From: Eucommia ulmoides | Taxonomy: Eukaryota; Streptophyta; Magnoliopsida; Garryales; Eucommiaceae | DNA: 64,000 nt | NCBI GenBank assembly: GCA_016647705.1 | Contig: CM028328.1 | Location: 50,329,647-50,393,646 of the forward strand | Direction: 5' to 3' | Part shown: positions 35,501 to 47,218 of the stretch, one piece after another | Numbering within the stretch: the first letter of the stretch is position 1 | Layout: each line of letters begins with the position of its first letter | Made by a program: the position numbers and the translations under genes | Notes under the pieces: model-generated | Seen by the model: only the letters and a program-made list of their open reading frames with translations | Database searches by the model: none | Told to the model about the DNA's origin: nothing

Positions 35501-36182
35501 TGATTGAATAGACTTATTGATGGGGCGACTGTCTTGCAAATTAGAGAGATAGAGCATAAAGAAGCACAGAGAGAGTTATGCTGACTTTATCATGGTCAAT
35601 ACATACCCACGATCGAGCTATTCCCCCGAAACGAAGGAACAGAAGATAGAGAAAGACACTTCCGTCGCCGAAGGAAGAGATGAGGACTAGCATTGAAGGA
35701 ATTCAACTAGTGCAAGAGCAAAATCATCCCCGTATTATTCTTCTGCAAATTGGAAAAACCTACAACAAACTTCTTGGTGGCCGATTGAAGCCTGGCGAAA
35801 ATGAAGTTGAGGGTTTGAAGAGAAAACTATCCAGCAAACTGGTAGTTCGAGGATGTACGATTTTTAATTCTTGGTTCGCGATGGGGTAACGGCGGCGACT
35901 AGGGTTTCGCAGGTGAGGGTCGTCATCGACAACGGCAACGGTTAGGGTTCGCGATCTCGGTTCGCAATCGGACAGTAGCGTCGGTGTGGTGGTTCGTGAC
36001 TTTGTTGGTGGATCACGACGGCTATGGTTAGGGTTTGCAATTTTGGGTTCGCGGCTGTGTGGTGGTTCGCGATGGCTAGGGTTAGGATTAGGGTACAATT
36101 TGCGACGGCTAGGGTTTCGGTCGTTTGGTGGTGGTCTGGTGATGGTTAAGCTTGGAGGCAGCGGTGGGTTTGGAAAACAGTT

Positions 36183-36196
36183 GGCTCTCGATACCA
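36183..36196 (-). other. Primer binding site of copia element 1
   Basis: The minus strand reads TGGTATCGAGAGCC, one base from the usual plant copia site TGGTATCAGAGC(C) that pairs with initiator tRNA-Met. Confidence 0.8.
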
Positions 36197-36387
36197 TAAA
36201 GGATATAGGGTAAGAGAAGAATAATATTTTGTATATATTGATTCATTCAAAATGAGTTCTATATCCCCAATTATATAGCCACAGGAGTAGGCTAAATTAG
36301 CAAATATATCATCCGAATAATGGGCTAATAATATCTTGCAATCAAGATACCATAAATAACAAAATATATAAATAACGTATTTGAACA
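36197..36387 (-). repeat. 5' LTR of copia element 1
   Basis: Aligns end to end with 19769-19959. It is followed by the target duplication CCAAC at 36388-36392. Confidence 0.85.
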
Positions 36388-36392
36388 CCAAC

Positions 36393-37581
36393 CAATTTTC
36401 CAACTTTTCCAATTCATTAGTTCCTCATTTGTCTCTTCTGAGTCAAAAATTAGTAGGACTAGATTCCCACCATTTGCTTTCGCTTTTGTAGGAAAAAAAA
36501 TTTCTTGAGCAAAGGCAGCATTTAATTCTATCATGGTCATATACACGTGTAATTTTCCAATTGCAACTCTATCTACTTCAATATTTAAGGATCTAAGCAT
36601 GTCCCCCTTCTCGACTTTTTCCTGCCTCAATTTCCAAACTCGAAGGTTATTTTCCTTCAAAGCCGATACCCCTCACCAATTCTTCTCCCAGCCTCCACCT
36701 GATTTGATAATTCCCCCTCTAACCTGACTTCTCGAATGTTTTTAGTTTATGTGATTTTGTTATTTTTTCATTGCCATTTTGAAAGTTAAACTTGTTTTCG
36801 CTTTATAGGTCCCAAACGATCCTAGTCAGTTAACTTCACCCAAATTGGCCTTCCTCCAATTTCGCTCCATTTGAAGTTTCCAACACCTTTAAGGCTATAC
36901 TTCGCGATGCAAACCTAACCAAACCGAAGGTGGAGGCTCTACCCTTCATCTTGGATTACATACCCCTATTTGAGGAATTCCTCCCCTAGCCAAGAATTGT
37001 ACATTTGTGCAGGAAAGTTATCTACAAATGGCATTGTTGTTTTTTCCCTACCCTCATTTCTTACTAAAGCCCTTTGTTCTCTGCCTTCTACCGAAAACTA
37101 TTGTATAAAATGGTTCCTACAACATCTATCTCCTAAACCAATTCTTTTAAGAGCCTCCTCCATTCTCATTCCTTTATTCGTGAGGTCCCTTGGTATCAAA
37201 CTATTCACCTCGTAGAATTTTTCACATTTGATGCAACAAGAGAAATGCATCCAGTTGTTTGGGATTTTTCTGCTTACCACTCTACCTTCCGTCACTCTTT
37301 CCCATTCCATCCTCATGTTGTCTCTGCAAAATTTTTGTGCAATTCCCAGCACCAGTAGGACTTCTATTTCATACTTGCTATTCAACAAATCATTGAACTC
37401 CCTTATTCTAATCGTAGACTTCGCTCGACATTTTACACAAGCTGTAAGGATATAATCTTCATCAATTAACTCATTTCTATGATGCGCCCCCACATTCGTT
37501 CTGGTTGTTTTCCTTGACTCGACTCCTCTAAGATCTTCCTGTTCAGAAACTAGAACTCTCTTTCTTCTCTTTCGAAAATTG
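36393..37581 (-). pseudogene. Degenerate coding block, segment 2 (LINE ORF1/DUF4283-like?)
   Basis: The minus strand has a 168-codon open piece at 37098-37604 (its last bases enter the copia LTR) and another running through 36325-36660. They are rich in K, R and E. Features include CVKCRAKSTIRIREFNDLL, a paired-cysteine stretch (FSCCIKCEKFYEVN), and a later piece with AIGKLHVYMTMIELNAAFAQ followed by NGGNLVLLIFDSEETNEE, which resembles the beta-strand/EE pattern of DUF4283-type proteins. Reading is interrupted several times. It is bounded by copia 1 on the left and copia 2 on the right. Identity is uncertain. Confidence 0.4.
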
Positions 37582-37586
37582 ATCTC
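37582..37586. other. Target site duplication of copia element 2 (left)
   Basis: ATCTC here and at 40926-40930. Both copies are followed by TATT, so the exact length could be longer. Confidence 0.65.
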
Positions 37587-37763
37587 TATTAGAATTAGGA
37601 ACATTTCCTATAGAACATTTGATACCTTCTATTGTTAGTTGTTGAGATGTTTGTTATGTTTGGTTTTATGAGTTTGTTGAGAACATCCATGTGCGTATAT
37701 ATATTGTACTCATTCTACTTTGAATATCAATGAAAAGCAATCATTTATTCTCAAATTCTAATA
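37587..37763 (-). repeat. LTR of copia element 2 (left)
   Basis: Bounded by the inverted terminal sequence TATTAGAATT and AATTCTAATA. The stretch TTTGAATATCAATGAAAAG is shared with the right LTR at 40878-40900. Confidence 0.65.
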
Positions 37764-40700
37764 TGGCATATTTGCATTGGCAAATTGAGATTCGTGTCGC
37801 AGAACGTGCTACCTCAAGACCCAAAAAATACTTGAGAGGACCCAAGTTTTTCATTTTGAATCTCTTGCCAAGGGTTGATTTAAGAGTCTCCACAGCTGTT
37901 GAATCATTACTCGCAATAATAATATCGTCGACATATAACAATAGTGCCAAAAATAAATTACCAACAGCCTTGATAAATAAGGAATGATCACAAGCAGATT
38001 GAGTAAAGCCTTTGGAAAGTAAGACAGTAGAGAACTTACGGAACCGCTATCTAGAAGTTTGTCGTAAGCTGTATATAGATTTGTGAAGTTTACAAACAAC
38101 ATTTGGAGGTAAAGTCTCCCCCTATCGATAAGAGTAACCCGAGGGTATGTCATATAAATTTCTTCAGCGAGATCACCATGAAGAAATGCATTGGTGACAT
38201 CCAACTGGGTAAGAACCCACCCTCAAATAGAAGCTAGTGGGAGTAAAACTTTGACAGTAACCAGTTTGGCGACGGGAGCAAAGGTGTCAAGAAAATCAAT
38301 GCCCTCTTGTTGTGTAAACCCCTTGGCCATGAGACGTACCTTATAGCATTCAGCAGTACTATCTGCAAGAAATATGGTCTTGTACACCCATTTACAACCC
38401 ACCAAATGTTTTCCAGGAGGTAATGAAAAAATGGACCAAGTTATATTGTTTTCCAAAGCACGCAATTCATGTTCATGGCATCACGCCAAACCTGGTGCTC
38501 AATGGCATCGAAAAATGATTCAGGGTCGGTATGTGAAGAAATAGTTAATATGAAATGGCCATACGAGAGAGAAATTCGATGGTAACTAATAGAAAAAGAC
38601 AATGGATATGGACTGGATTTGGAGGGGATGACCACAAGCGTAAGAGAAGAATGAGTTACAAGATAACAGTGATAATCTGATAAGTGGGATGGGTGCTTAG
38701 TGACATGATAAGGACAAGAAGGATTAGTGGAAGATGGGGATGAGGATGACGGGTTCAGAGAAGCAATAGGAATTACGGCTGGAGAAGTAGAAAGGTTTGG
38801 GTCAAGAGAGACAGGAAGAGGAAGAACTCGATCATGAAAGAAGTCATGAAGAAGAGATTTGGACTGTCAATCAGCAAATGGAAATATGGTTTCATGGAAG
38901 TGAACATTACGAGAAATGTAAACCATATTGCCCTCTGGATCAAAGATTTTGTTTCATTTGTAACCGAAAGGATAACTAAGGAATACAAAACTGCGAGCAC
39001 GAGAAGAAAACTTGGTACGATGGCTGGGAAGAGTGGAACCATAACAAAGACACCCAAAAATACGTAAATGGGTGTAAGTAGGCTTGGTACCATGTAACAG
39101 CTCAAATGGAGTTTTGTTTGTCAATAGTGGTGATGGTGTGCGATTAATCAAATAAACGGCAGTGAGAATACAATCACCCCAATAGCAAAGGGGAACATAA
39201 GATAGAAAGATGAGTGCCTGAGCTACATTAAGGATATGTTGGTGTTTTCGCTCAACAACGAAATTTTGTTCTAGTGTGTCAACACCAGAATTATAAGAGA
39301 TAATGCCTTTAGAGCAAAAAAAAATCAATAAAGGCCAATTTAGGGGATAAACCCAAGTAGCTCAGTAAAAGCCAATTACGAACATCAGATTTGGCCCGTA
39401 AAAGATAAACCCAAGTAGGTCGAGTGCAGTCATCAACAACAGTGAGAAAATATTGGTGTCCAACGGTAGTGGCAACATGAAAGGTCCCCAAATGTCAATA
39501 TAGATTAGATCAAAAGGTTGGGAGGACATGTGATTATGAGAAATAAATAGGAGACGTTTTTGTTTAGCCAAATGATAGATGTGACAATGGGAAGAAAAAT
39601 GGGACGAAGAATTGGGAAGTTGTAATTCATTATGAACTATTTGAACTTTTACATGAGATGGATGTCCAAGGCGAAAGTGAAAGATATCACATTTAAACAT
39701 TACAGAACAAGAAAAAACTCAATTACAATTTGGACCTCTCAAGTTTAGAAAATAAAGATTGTGGTGACATCTACCATTCCCAATCGTCAAGCCTTGAGTA
39801 AGGTCCTAAATAACACATGTAGAAGAAGAAAAATTAACACAGAAAGAATGACTAAGAGTGAGAGAACTTACACTAAGAATATTAAAATAAAACATAGGAA
39901 CAAACAGCACATTGTGTAAGATTAAGGAATTGGATAAAGGCACAGTATCAATGCGAGTGATAGCAACATTCTGACCATTAGGTAGCGTAACAGTGGAGTT
40001 GTGTATCATTTTGGAATGAGAAAATAGAGAAATAGAACAACAAATGTCATGTGTTGCACCAATATCAATAACACAAGTATTTGGAGGAACTAAAGAATGG
40101 GAAAAGAGAAAGGGGAGTACAAGGATCAATCATCAGAATTTGGTCGTGAATACCAGCATAAGATTCGTTGAGGCCCATGAGGAATTGCATGACTTATTCC
40201 TGTTGTTTATGATCGTTCCACAATTTTATACCCCCATATTGACAAAGAGAAACGAGTTGAAAATTCTTGAGTTCATCTCAAAGGGTTTTTCAGGCGAGTG
40301 AAGTAAGTGTTGATGTCGAGAGATCCTTGAGAAAGACCATGAAGTCGCTACTTGATCTGGAATATATGAGGGGCATAGCTCTAATGAAATCATTCATTAA
40401 GATCAGACCAGACAGCGTGAGCACTATCGAGGTAGAGGATACTATCAGCGATGTTTTTGGAGATAGCATTAAGAAGCCAAGAGGTGACCATACTATTGCA
40501 ACGAGACCATATACCAGCAAAAAGATCATCGAAAGAAGGTTGTCGAAGAGTGTCATCAACAAAGTCGTGCTTGTTCTTGGCATTGAGGGCCAACGTTATC
40601 GCGCGAGTCCAGATATTGTAATTAAGACCAATAAGTATGTGAGAAACGAGGGCTAGACCCGGATGATCTCCACTGTGTAGGAAGAAAGGACTATGGATAT

Positions 40701-40804
40701 TATCCATGGAAGTGGGTTCCGATTGAGATTGATCAATGCTGGAAGAAGAATGAGGAGTCAGGGGTTGGAATCGATTGTTGGTAGTGGAAGGCTGTTGATT
40801 ACCA

Positions 40805-40925
40805 CCGGCACAAGCGATAGTGGCTCAACTAGAGATATGCTATGTGTAGAGAAGAGAAATATATATTGTATTCTTTTTACTTTGAATATCAATGAAAAGT
40901 AATCTTTCATTCTTAAATTCTAATA
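40805..40925 (-). repeat. LTR of copia element 2 (right, inner limit unclear)
   Basis: Ends AAATTCTAATA at 40925 and shares about 100 bp with the left LTR. Its inner limit merges with the gag leader and cannot be placed. Confidence 0.55.
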
Positions 40926-40930
40926 ATCTC

Positions 40931-41560
40931 TATTGTGTTTTGCAGCAGGCTTTAGCGATTCCTAGGGTGTTGAAGTTTTGTGATCATCTTTTTCTACCTG
41001 TCATCAATCTGCATTGCTTTCAAACTCACCTTTCCTATGAATTCACAAGATCCATACCTTTCTACCATATCCCCACTGCTAGAAACCTTAACACCATTGC
41101 TTTTAGGTTTCTTAGTATCCACTTAGTTGGGTTAACTATGGGTATTTCTTTTCCTTTGATGAATCTTCTCTACACGAATCTTCTACAATAGGGATTCAAA
41201 ATTTCTAAAACCTCTGTTATTTCGGTTTCATCCTATTTGTCTCCACAATTTCTACATATTTTGCCCACTAGTTACTCAACTCCATTTCATATTCTCCGTA
41301 CCAAAGTACTCTAATCTTTATCTCTCTAGAGTCTATTTTCTCCAGCTTAATCTTCTCGGCGATATTTTTTAAACGATGAGGAAAATCTGGTTACCCAACT
41401 CTGACCACCAATGACAACCTTCGCCGAAATCTAACCCCTAGAAGAAGTGATTTAGGTTCAATTCAAATTCGGACTGCCACACTACCCAATAGCTAGATTC
41501 TCTCTCTAATTTCTCTTGTTGCACTCAATAAGATCCCAATATTTGTTCTTGCCTTGGTGA
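40931..41560 (-). pseudogene. Degenerate coding block, segment 1 (5' part)
   Basis: Minus-strand reading gives interrupted protein-like stretches such as LEKIDSREIKIRVLWYGEYE and GKEIPIVNPTKWILRNLKAM, in the right order and orientation to precede the segment at 36393-37581 across copia element 2. No family is recognised. The 99-codon plus-strand frame at 40892-41191 is taken as a shadow. Confidence 0.35.
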
Positions 41561-42212
41561 CGAACAATAGAGTTAGCTTATTAGGGTTACATTTGAAAAT
41601 AAAATTTTACTTTCGTAACCAAAATACCAAATTAGAGTTAAAAAATAAAATATGGATTTTTAGAATTTGTAAAATGAAACATAGATGTGCAAAGTGTAAT
41701 TAACCCATATAGGTTGAACAAAGAACACTGATTTTGGATGACAAATTACCAAAATACCCTTAAAATAATGATTGACTGTCAGCTTGACTAACACCGCCAC
41801 CAATTGGACCAAATTAAAACAAAATTTAATTGTAAGGGACCAAATATGTCAAACCCTAAATAGTTAGGGGGGGCAATTAAACATCGACCTCAATTATAAG
41901 AGACCGAAAAAGTCATTAACCCAAAAACTTTGCAAAGAAAAAATCATATGATACTCTTCTTGTGTATTACTTTTTCTCATTTGCGTATTTACCAAATGTT
42001 AAAGAACTTGAATGATTAAGATATTGAATTGTCGCATCCCATTTTGATAAACCTAATTAAAAAAAAAAAAAAAAAAACAATTTTATTGGCAACACTTTTA
42101 TAAACAGATATGTGAGATTATCATTTGACCTTATATGTTGAATATAAAAATCATCATTCTTCTAGAGTTCATGTGTATAAAAGACTTTTGGCGAAATATA
42201 TTTTGTTCTATC
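41561..42212. other. Non-coding AT-rich stretch
   Basis: No open frame of note and no recognisable repeat. The sequence contains poly-A at 42058-42077. Confidence 0.6.
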
Positions 42213-42442
42213 CATTACAAGAAAAAGGCTTTTTATCACGGTTAAAAACCCTGATAAAAAAAAAAAAAAAAAAAAATTATCCCAATTTTTTGTCTCAAAA
42301 CTGACCGTGATAGATAGATGTGTGATTAAAAGTAGGCCTTTTATCACAATTAAAAACTGAGATGATAGACTTTTTATCACATTTAAAAATCGAGAATGTT
42401 AGTTCATCTAATATCTCGATTTTCAAATATGATTAAAAGAGT

Positions 42443-42445
<3 letters not shown>
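42213..42445 (+). mobile_element. CACTA-like transposon end
   Basis: CATTACAAGAAAAAGGC at 42213 is close to the canonical CACTACAAGAAAAA terminus. It is followed by repeated subterminal motifs of the type TTTTTATCACGGTTAAAAAC (42228, about 42337 and about 42370), as in plant En/Spm elements. No transposase and no opposite terminus were found, so it is a relic or a small non-autonomous derivative. Confidence 0.5.

Positions 42446-42480
<35 letters not shown>
42446..42480. repeat. (TG)n microsatellite
   Basis: About 17 TG units. Confidence 0.9.
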
Positions 42481-42481
<1 letters not shown>

Positions 42482-43713
42482 TCAAAGTAACATATGAAGA
42501 CAATGTTACACGCATTTTGTCCTACTCATTTAAGTTTTCAAAAATATTAGGTCTAAAGTGCAAATAAGAATAAACTTTAAACTAAGGTTTAAAATGAACA
42601 AATTTCTGCCTTAGATTACATTTGATACTACAAAAGAACAAAAAACATAAAATCGTCAATTTGATTGAAATTTTGTATAAACAAAAGTTTCAAGTCAATT
42701 TCGAAATTCTTAAAATTTAATAGGGACTAAAATGACCATATTAGAAGTAGATTTTCTATGAATATCACTTCTAATATGTGTGTTGCTACCATTTAATTTA
42801 ACCAAATTTCAACAATTACATTACTTTCCATTTTGACCTCTATAATTTTCGTTTCCACTGGTTTTGTCTAATTGATAACAAAAAATATTAGTTTAATTTT
42901 CTTGTTTGAAGTATTAATTTCCTAAATCAAGCAATAAATTCTTGATTAGAAAAATAGATGCCCAAGACACCAAGAGTACTAAAGACACACCCTTCTAAGT
43001 TTAATAAAAATATAGATTCTTTCACTGTTGTGCCCTTAGCAAAGTTGGTATTAAATTCAAGTATTTAGTGAGTATCCTATAGAAAGATATCATCCATAAG
43101 AATACCATCATAATTCATTAAATGTAGCATTAAATGAAGTCATAAATGGTATTTAATGAAGCAATCTTATGGGCGAGTTGGTGCATAAACCATCCCATGA
43201 TGATAAAATATCATCATTCCATAGGTATTTAGTGTCTAAACTTAGTCTAAACAAGACTTCATCATGGATAAACATGTAACAGCATTAAATGTCATTAAAT
43301 AAAACAATAAATGCATGCTTTAAATGGGCAATATCTTGGCAAGATTTTTAAGCAAAATCTCATGATGAAACCTTGGGTAATTAGTGCCTACAAACCTAAC
43401 TAAACTAGCTTCCATCATAACAAAGTATTAAATACCCACTAAATCATGCATTAAATTATACATTAAATGGCATTGATGGGGCATTATAGGGCATTTAATA
43501 TCAAGATTTGGCAAGATTTTGTTCATCATGACAAAATCATCATGACTACCTACATGTGCCTAGGTGAATCTTGATCATTGCCTAAGGATTCTAGCCATAA
43601 ATGGCATTAAATGGCCTTAAATGGTATTAAATAGCTAAATAAAACAGGTTGGCTATGCATGCGCACTCCCCAATGCACAGGCATGCCTTTGCCTATAAAA
43701 AATAGTCTGTTTT
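42481..43713. other. Non-coding stretch rich in CATTAAATG motifs
   Basis: From about 43080 to 43640 the words ATTAAATG and GGCATTAAATGGC recur irregularly with CATCATGA. No gene is seen. A TATA-like CCTATAAAAAATAG lies at about 43691-43704, just before the tandem duplication, so this may be the U3 of an old LTR. Confidence 0.5.
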
Positions 43714-44213
43714 CATTTGAAACAAACCTTTTCCAGAAGACTTCTCTCTCTAGGCTCGAATTTCTCTCTCAGGTCCTTTGATTTCTTATGCTTTCTACCT
43801 CTCAAACATACTCAAATCCTTCCAAAAATGCTCTTAAAAGATGTTCTTGATACTCTTATAACAAGAGTTTAAGATCTTCAAGAATAACCAAGCAAAAGGA
43901 AGAAGATGTTAAAGTAGGAGAAGTAGGAAAAACACTTAGAGAAAAACTACTCCCCTAAGTTCATTTGAAACAAACCTTTTCTAGAAGACTTCTCTCTCTA
44001 GGCTCGAATTTCTCTCTCGGGTCCTTTTATTTCTTATGCTTTCTACCTCTCAAACACACTCAAATTCTTCCAAAAAAGGCTCCTAAAAGATATTATTGAC
44101 ACTCTTATAACAATACTTCAAGAAGATCTTCAAGAACAACCAAGCAAAAGGAAGAAGATACTAAAGTAGGAGAAGTAGGAAAGCCACTTAGGGAAAGACT
44201 ACTCCCCTAAGTT
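43714..44213. repeat. 247-bp tandem duplication
   Basis: Copy 1 begins at 43714 (CATTTGAAACAAACC) and copy 2 at 43961. Both end with CTACTCCCCTAAGTT. The copies differ at scattered positions. Each carries CTTCTCTCTCTAGGCTCG and a purine-rich AAGGAAGAAGAT block. The position just downstream of a TATA-like box would suit a transcribed leader. Confidence 0.85.
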
Positions 44214-45858
44214 AGAATTTTTTTTTCTTAAACTCCGCTTTAAGTTTTGTTTGTTTAATATCATTTCTTTGTTTATACATAATATTCTTTGGTTGTTCTT
44301 AGTGTCTTAGGTCTTGTATATAGTGTTTATATAACTTGTTTGTGTGAAGAACAACAAGAATACTATGGTATATGTATAACATCTTTGGCCTTTGCCAAGA
44401 ACACATGAAATCGAACTCAATGAACTTAAAATAAATCACCGATGAAGGATTACTAACGATGAACAACTAACATTTACTTTTCTCGCTCTGCGTCTTTCCA
44501 CGCTAGCCTAGATCTACATCTCAGGTTTGTGGACGGGCATCTTTATATATATAAGCCTAAATCATGGACTGACCCTACATTTCAGATCATGGACTGGCAC
44601 TCTTTTATGTATTATTATGTCTAGACCCTTGTGGCTAAAAGTTGGAATAAATAGAGGACCTTTATTCCTTTGAGGATAAGTGTTCGCCTTCTTCAGAAAC
44701 ATTTCCTTCTTCTTAGTTACGCGTAGGACTGACACTATATTCTATGTTTTCGTTTAGTTTAGACTAACGAAATAAACCTTAACACAAAACTTGCCTAAGC
44801 AAGTAAGTTTGGCTGGAATATTCTTAACAAAATCAAACGTACATATCGTTTACTATTTGTGTCATGTTTGTTCTTACTTTCTTAAATAATACTAATAAAA
44901 ATAAATAAATAAACAATTCACAAGAGTTTTTTCAACATAAAAACACCTTGTGTTTACTCTAAAAAATAAATCTTTGTCTACGTATAATATTTTCATAATT
45001 AAAATATATTTTATATGCCTTGTCTTAATTAAATGTTTCTATAAAACTTTTTGCTATATTTAAAACAGGTTTTCCACATTCCTATAAAAAAACGAGTTTT
45101 CAAATGTTTTACTCTTTTTTTTCTCTTCAAAAATAAATAAACTGGTTTTGTTAAGTGTCCAAATAAAACTCCCCCACCCCCTCCCCGGCGGACTAAATTT
45201 GTCGATTCTTCGATAATCAATAGTCGGTCTAAAGGGGAACGTTTGTTCTTTGTTTTCAATGTGTTTTATCTGTTGCTGCTTTTTATAAAATAATTTTTTC
45301 TTACTATCTTACATATAAATTAGATAAACATCCAAGGGAATTAGTGTATTAACCAAAACCGAAGAAAATTTCTTGGACTAGTTTAAATGTAAAGATCTAT
45401 TTAAACTTAGGTACTATCTTCGAAAGGGTGTCTTGAGGTGCCTAACACCTTCCCTGAATATAACCAACCCCCAACTTTAAAGGAATCTCTTATAAAGAAC
45501 TATTGCTTTCGAGTCAAAATTTGGGCCATTTTTAAAACAAAATGATTTTTTAAAGTTCTAGTGACCTAGCACGCCATTTAACTCAATGCTATGTGGCGAT
45601 TCCATTTTTCAAATAAATCCCGGCTCAAATAACGTTTTCTAAACCGGCACCTAGAAAATCCCCTAAAACTTTATTTTCTAAAATGACTGATTTTTTAGGA
45701 TTTCGGGATGGAAGAAACCAAACCGTGTTTTCCTCTTTTCTCACTTTCTTTTCTCTCTTTTCCAAAATCTGGGGTGCGTTAGTCATCTCTCATTGAAGTT
45801 TGAAGCCAAAGATTACCAATAAGCTTAAAGAAGATCTTCAAGTACTTTGTCTGATTCT
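44214..45858. other. Probable old LTR/leader remnant, non-coding
   Basis: No gene. The stretch 45420-45780, with GGTGCCTAACACCTTCCCTG, GTGACCTAGCACGCC, TCAAATAAATCCCGGCTCA and GGGTGCGTTAG, resembles leader and LTR-end sequence of plant gypsy elements as I remember them. No domain confirms it. Open frames at 45029-45259 and 45779-45967 are unsupported. Confidence 0.35.
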
Positions 45859-46388
45859 GATGACATACGTATATTGATGCAAAAACACAGTATCGCTTGC
45901 ACAAACCCAACAAATTTTTCAAAGTTAAAATTGGATGAAAATTTTGATTTGGAAAGTTAGAGCGCATACAGTGTCAGAAAAATCCCTTCGAATGTCTAGA
46001 TGATTTTTGGGACAGAAGGCTATGCATTGGGATGGTCTAACCAACCATTTAGACGCCTAGTCTGATGCCTCAAATTGTTTAAATAATCATTTAGAACGTC
46101 CAAACAGTAGCACATACAGTGTTGATGAGATACATATATTAATGCAAAAACACTGTATCACTTGCACAAACCCAACACATTTTTCAAAGTTAAAATTGGA
46201 TGAAAAATTTGATTTGGAAAGTTAAAGCGCGTACAGTGTCTAAAGCATCCCTTCAGATATCTAGATGATTTTTGGACAGAGGGCTATGCGTTGGGATGGT
46301 CGAACCAACCATTTCGACGCCTAGTCTGATGCCTCAAATTGTTCAAATAATCATTTGGAGCGTCCAAACGGTAGCACACCACCTTGAT
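45859..46388. repeat. 265-bp tandem duplication
   Basis: Copy 1 begins at 45859 (GATGACATACGTATATTGAT) and copy 2 at 46124 (GATGAGATACATATATTAAT). Common blocks include GCTATGC[A/G]TTGGGATGGTC, GACGCCTAGTCTGATGCC and GTCCAAAC[A/G]GTAGCAC. The copies differ at many positions, so the event is not recent. Confidence 0.9.
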
Positions 46389-47218
46389 GAAAAAAAGTAG
46401 AATTCCTCCGTTAATTTTCTTTCTTCTAGGGAGATTTAGGATTATGTAAAGGTAGGGTTTTAGGGCTTTTACTTTTCTATACAAGCAAACTCTAGCCTTC
46501 TAGATCCCGTGTGATTTAGAGAGTTTGTGCATAAAGTATTTATCATCTACTTAAGTAGCAAAACCTATCTCCCTTTGATTCATAACCTAATATTGTGTTT
46601 AATGCCTAATTGAATCAAGGAGAAATTTTATCAAAACTCACCACCAGTCCAATCGGGGAGATTAGTCACCTGCAGTAACTATGAAGTCTAGCAAGTGAGG
46701 AGTTTGGAAAGACGTCACTGACATAACCGAAGTGATGAGTTCTTCAAGGTTCGAGGAAGCGGATAGCTACCCAGACAAAAATAAAGCTGTGCATGTGAGA
46801 CTTCAAGGGAAATAGTAAAGAGTAAATCTATAAGTTAATAGTTGTTGTATTGTACTAACCTTTGGCAATATTAGTAGAATGCTTGTGTCCCGAAGCGGCG
46901 CCATGGTTTTAAAGTTTTGGGAGTTTTCCAAGTAATAATTTGTGTCACACTTTACTAGATGATTTAAATACTTTTATGTGAGTGACTTTATTTTAATTTT
47001 GAATGTTTAATTGAATATCTTTAAATAAGATAAAAATAAGAGATTATTGGATTGGTTTTATTTTTCTACTACAGGCTATACATTTCAATTGTCTATTCAG
47101 CCCTTCTAGGTTATTTATAGCTGGTGTCCATTTTTCACTAAAAACATAATCTAATTTTTTATTTAATTATATACAACATTTTTTTTACAATAAACTTATA
47201 ATTTTTTTAAGAACCGTG
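46389..47218. other. Non-coding stretch, possible copia-type LTR end
   Basis: No gene is supported; the frame at 46284-46484 overlaps the tandem repeat. The segment 46690-46960, with GAAAGACGTCACTGACATAACC and GGGAGTTTTCCAAGTAATAA, has the feel of a plant copia (SIRE-like) LTR end, but the other parts are missing. Confidence 0.3.

Larger units (their letters stand above)
19769..36387 (-). mobile_element. Ty1/copia element 1 (Ale/Retrofit-like), split by a gypsy-type insertion
   Basis: Short LTRs (19769-19959 and 36197-36387), a polypurine tract (complement at 19960-19976) and a TGGTATCGAGAGCC primer site (complement at 36183-36196) define the ends. Minus-strand parts are gag/protease (34703-35490), integrase (34082-34719), reverse transcriptase (32977-33276 and 20754-21029) and RNase H (19967-20560). 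The short LTRs and the sequence of the RT/RNase H block suggest the Ale (Retrofit) lineage. Fossil, broken, with a moderate number of breaks besides the large insertion. The two LTRs are still easily aligned, so it is younger than the Tat fossil. Confidence 0.85.
37587..40925 (-). mobile_element. Ty1/copia element 2
   Basis: LTR sequence lies at 37587-37763 and, in part, at about 40805-40925. Minus-strand parts between them are gag (40290-40707, MDNIHSPFFLHSGDHPGLAL), protease region (39806-40129, VIDIGATHDICC), integrase (38954-39700, FDLIYIDIWGPF) and reverse transcriptase (37741-38465, with YVDDIIIASND). The element is compact for a copia element. Fossil, broken, with numerous breaks. The LTR ends read TATTAG..CTAATA rather than TG..CA. 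Confidence 0.8.

Noticed and set aside
40044-40656. Plus-strand frames of 85 and 129 codons
   Set aside because: Antisense to the gag/protease part of copia element 2.
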